Shown here in pieces: positions 61,847 to 64,000 of a DNA stretch of 64,000 bases. A program made the translations under genes and the position numbers. Each line of letters opens with the position of its first letter. Positions within the stretch are counted from its first letter, which is position 1. Under the pieces are notes generated by a model. It was not told the DNA's origin. It made no database searches and was given only the letters and a program-made list of their open reading frames with translations. This DNA comes from CAVZQN01 sp963837395 (GTDB taxonomy: Bacteria; Acidobacteriota; HRBIN11; JAKEFK01). The stretch spans positions 1,922,001 to 1,986,000 of the forward strand of contig CAWINI010000004.1 in assembly GCA_963837395.1 (NCBI GenBank), written 5' to 3'.

Positions 61847-62416
61847 ATGAAGTGCCCAGAATTTCAAATCATTCTTGATCTTATCGAAAGCCGGCTCGAC
61901 CGAGCACAAACTCGAAAAATTGAGACTCATGTCAACGAATGTAACAATTGTGCTGAAAAACTTAAATGGGCCAAAGAATCTTTAGCTGCAATGAAAGACA
62001 TGGCGCTAGTCGATGCTCCCGATTACGTCATCCAGAAAGCAATTTCAATATTTCCTAAGAAGTCAGCCAAATTTTCAGAATGGGTATTGGCGAAATTAAG
62101 TTTTGATAGTTGGGTCACACCGCAACTTGCGGGAGTCCGTGCAGAGGATGCCGGACCACGTCAGCGGATCTATCAAACCGAAACCTGCAAGATCATTCTG
62201 ATGACCGAACCGGATCGATGGATCGGTCAAATTGTACCAATTCAGCCTGGCGTCGAAACAGCGGGATGTCTGGTCGAATTAACTTCAAAACACAAGGTGT
62301 TAAAAAGCACGGTTACGAATCAGAATGGCGAGTTCATGCTTCCGGTAAAGCCGACCAAAAATGCGGAGTTAAAAATTCACGGCCCTGAAGCTATTCTGGT
62401 CCGCGATTTCAAATGA
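61847..62416 (+). CDS. Zinc-finger (zf-HC2) anti-sigma-like protein, soluble
   Basis: 189 aa. N-terminal HxxxCxxC in HVNECNNC within a ~45-residue zf-HC2 segment, preceded by a Cys (KCPEF), as in ZAS-type anti-sigma factors. No transmembrane helix, so it may be a cytoplasmic, redox-sensitive anti-sigma. The C-terminal ~80 residues form a beta-rich carboxypeptidase-regulatory-like domain (QPGVETAGCLVELTSKHKVLKSTVTNQNGEFML). Follows the ECF gene. Confidence 0.85.
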   Translation: MKCPEFQIILDLIESRLDRAQTRKIETHVNECNNCAEKLKWAKESLAAMKDMALVDAPDYVIQKAISIFPKKSAKFSEWVLAKLSFDSWVTPQLAGVRAEDAGPRQRIYQTETCKIILMTEPDRWIGQIVPIQPGVETAGCLVELTSKHKVLKSTVTNQNGEFMLPVKPTKNAELKIHGPEAILVRDFK

Positions 62417-62504
62417 TCTTTGCATTTCCGCGCCTGCCCACTAATGCAAAATTAGTCTTCTAATTTATAGTTGAACTATCACAACTAAAATCCAAGGAGG
62501 CACA

Positions 62505-62942
62505 ATGCTAAAAGAGTTCAAAGAATTTATCATGCGCGGAAACGTTCTTGATCTTGCGATCGGTATCATCATTGGCGCGGCATTTGGGAAAATTGTTACA
62601 TCATTTGTGAATGACATATTAATGCCACCAATTGGCCTTCTGCTAGGCCAGGTTAATTTTAATAACTTATTCCTGAGTTTGAATGGTCAATCTTATGTAT
62701 CTGTGGAAGCGGCGAAAACAGCCGGTGCGCCTACTATTAACTATGGATTGTTTGCTCAAACTATTATCGATTTTTTGATCGTGGCTTTTGTAATTTTCTT
62801 GATAGTGAAACAAGTAAATCGTTTAAGAAAAAAACCGGAGCCGACTCCAACAACGCGTGAATGTCCATTTTGCACTTCCATTATTTCCAAAAATGCAAAA
62901 CGTTGCCCATTCTGTACGTCTGAAGTGCCTGTGGCAGCATAA
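62505..62942 (+). CDS. mscL: Large-conductance mechanosensitive channel with zinc-ribbon tail
   Basis: 145 aa. MscL family: FKEFIMRGNVLDLAIGIIIGAAFGKIV (TM1), SFVNDILMPPIGLLLG, and a second helix YGLFAQTIIDFLIVAFVIFLIVKQVN. The C-terminus carries two CPFC pairs (ECPFCTSIIS, RCPFCTSEV), a zinc-ribbon type motif not present in E. coli MscL. Osmotic safety valve. AAGGAGG 5 nt before the ATG. Confidence 0.95.
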   Translation: MLKEFKEFIMRGNVLDLAIGIIIGAAFGKIVTSFVNDILMPPIGLLLGQVNFNNLFLSLNGQSYVSVEAAKTAGAPTINYGLFAQTIIDFLIVAFVIFLIVKQVNRLRKKPEPTPTTRECPFCTSIISKNAKRCPFCTSEVPVAA

Positions 62943-62960
62943 TCAAATTAGGAAATTGCT

Positions 62961-64000
62961 ATGAATATGTCTTTAAACCAGAAAAAATTAATCCCAAGGG
63001 ATGTGCTGTTTGGAAATCCTGAAAAGGCAGCCCCACTGATTGCACCTGATGGAAAGAGAATGAGTTATCTCGCTCCATTAAACAACGTTTTGAATGTTTG
63101 GGTAGGTACTGTCGGACAAAATGATTTTCGTCCTGTAACAAAAGATACGGACCGAGGGATTACGCGTTATTTCTGGAGTAAAGACAATCGCCACATTCTT
63201 TATTTACAGGATGCTGGTGGAAATGAAAACTGGCGTCTCTTTTCAGTGAATCTAGAATCCGGAGAGACTCGCGATCTCACGCCGTTTGAAAATGTGCAAA
63301 CTCAAATTCTGGATCACAATAAGAAATATCCGAATGAATTATTGATAGCCATGAACCGTGACAATGCCCAATTGCACGATGTCTATCACCTGGATCTTCG
63401 CAGTGGTGAATTGAAACTTCTGGAGAAAAATCCTGGAAATGTAGTTGGGTGGGTTCCTGATACTGAAATGAAAGTAAGAGGCGCAATGGCAGCAACACCA
63501 CACGGCGGTTTTGATTTGTTGATCAAGAAGAAGAGTGAATCAAGCTGGGAAAAAATCATCGAATGGGATGAGGAAGATAGTCTAACAAGCTCGCCGGTAA
63601 CATTCTCCAGTGATGGAAGTTTGTATCTTGCTGATTCGCGAAACGCAAATGCCGCACGGTTGATAAAGCTTGATGTAAATTCCGGAAGGATTCAGGTATT
63701 GGTGGAAGATCCTGAATATGATGTTAGTGAATTTTTGGTGAATCCAGACACTCAAGAGATCGAAGCAGCTGGTATGGTTAAGGATCGTGATCAATGGACA
63801 ATTCTTGATGAAGCCGTTCGGGAGGATTTAGAAATTATTCGCGGATTGCATCGCGGCGATTTCTTCCTTTTGAATCGTGATGATGCTGATCAAATCTGGA
63901 TGATCGGATTCACTGTCGATAATGGTCCTGTTCCTTATTACGCTTACAATCGCAAAACAAAAATGGCGGAATTTCTATTTTCAAATAGGCCTGACTTAGA
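62961..64000 (+). CDS. S9-family peptidase (prolyl oligopeptidase type), N-terminal part only
   Basis: The frame from ATG 62961 is open to the window end (346 codons). It gives the beta-propeller half of an S9 peptidase: PLIAPDGKRMSYLAPLNNVLNVWV, KDNRHILYLQDAGGNENWRLFSVNLESGE, FSSDGSLYLADSRN. The catalytic hydrolase domain would follow outside the window. No signal peptide is visible, so cytoplasmic. Close after mscL (18 bp). Confidence 0.88.
   Translation, partial: MNMSLNQKKLIPRDVLFGNPEKAAPLIAPDGKRMSYLAPLNNVLNVWVGTVGQNDFRPVTKDTDRGITRYFWSKDNRHILYLQDAGGNENWRLFSVNLESGETRDLTPFENVQTQILDHNKKYPNELLIAMNRDNAQLHDVYHLDLRSGELKLLEKNPGNVVGWVPDTEMKVRGAMAATPHGGFDLLIKKKSESSWEKIIEWDEEDSLTSSPVTFSSDGSLYLADSRNANAARLIKLDVNSGRIQVLVEDPEYDVSEFLVNPDTQEIEAAGMVKDRDQWTILDEAVREDLEIIRGLHRGDFFLLNRDDADQIWMIGFTVDNGPVPYYAYNRKTKMAEFLFSNRPDL

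Noticed and set aside
1..64000. CRISPR arrays, rRNA or tRNA genes
   Set aside because: No regularly spaced repeats and no tRNA or rRNA consensus stretches were seen by eye; a tRNA search was not run.

Overview
The window reads like a chromosomal segment of a Gram-negative bacterium of moderate-to-low GC, most likely an Acidobacteriota-type lineage. This is inference from gene content: a Ser/Thr kinase carrying TolB/FlgO-like and TPR regions, a secreted TPR-CHAT protein, PilT and pseudopilin genes, MJ0619/Tes-like radical SAM, cytochrome b fused to c-type haems, and several lipoprotein or signal-peptide genes. No rRNA or tRNA gene and no CRISPR array was found. At least seven conserved genes (four-helix-bundle protein, tatA, selB, thiD, a membrane protein, an M20 peptidase, an amgK-like kinase) are each broken by one single-base frameshift while the rest of the protein continues intact. 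That pattern suggests residual assembly indels more than real decay.

Layout. 1-0.5 kb: the end of an IS630-type element that cuts off a Ser/Thr kinase. 0.5-6 kb: kinase, PilT-like ATPase and a Tes/MJ0619-like radical SAM enzyme (possible membrane-spanning lipid synthesis). 6-10 kb: an HD-GYP sensor, then a Rieske protein and a cytochrome b/diheme c fusion (quinol oxidation). 10-16 kb: small exported proteins, tadA, carAB. 16-26 kb: a long minus-strand run with a TPR-CHAT protease-like protein, a zinc-ribbon protein, a class A beta-lactamase-like protein and a molybdopterin oxidoreductase whose FeS/membrane-anchor partner is separated from it by a four-helix-bundle gene flanked by inverted repeats. 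26-28 kb: a NarX/NarL-like two-component pair. 28-38 kb: a large GT-C-like membrane protein, an HTH/ATPase/DUF4325 regulator bracketed by two identically spaced three-box arrays, and a compact operon of two glycosyltransferases, a WbdD-like methyltransferase, thiG, thiS and an unknown protein. 38-48 kb: tatA, selB, NamZ-type muramidase, thiD and assorted metabolic and repair genes. 48-64 kb: a candidate structured RNA with a consensus promoter, sugar aminotransferase, glycosyltransferase, methyltransferase, CYTH protein, a MurU/AmgK-like pair, asnS, rimO, corA, rhomboid, ComEA-like and pseudopilin genes (with a sigma-54-type promoter), an ECF sigma/zinc-finger pair, mscL and the start of an S9 peptidase.

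Genes that may work together: NamZ with AmgK/MurU-like proteins (peptidoglycan sugar recycling); Rieske with cytochrome bc; the molybdoenzyme with its FeS/NrfD-like subunit; the ECF sigma with its anti-sigma; and the polysaccharide operon with the aminotransferase/GT2 cluster.

Intergenic and junction DNA carries three dispersed repeat types: an ~85 bp AT-cored palindrome (three copies), a short ACCACAAAG-type repeat that sits on stop and start codons of many genes, and GC-rich palindromes. The most unusual structure is the pair of direct, same-spaced GTTGACAA arrays around the DUF4325 gene.
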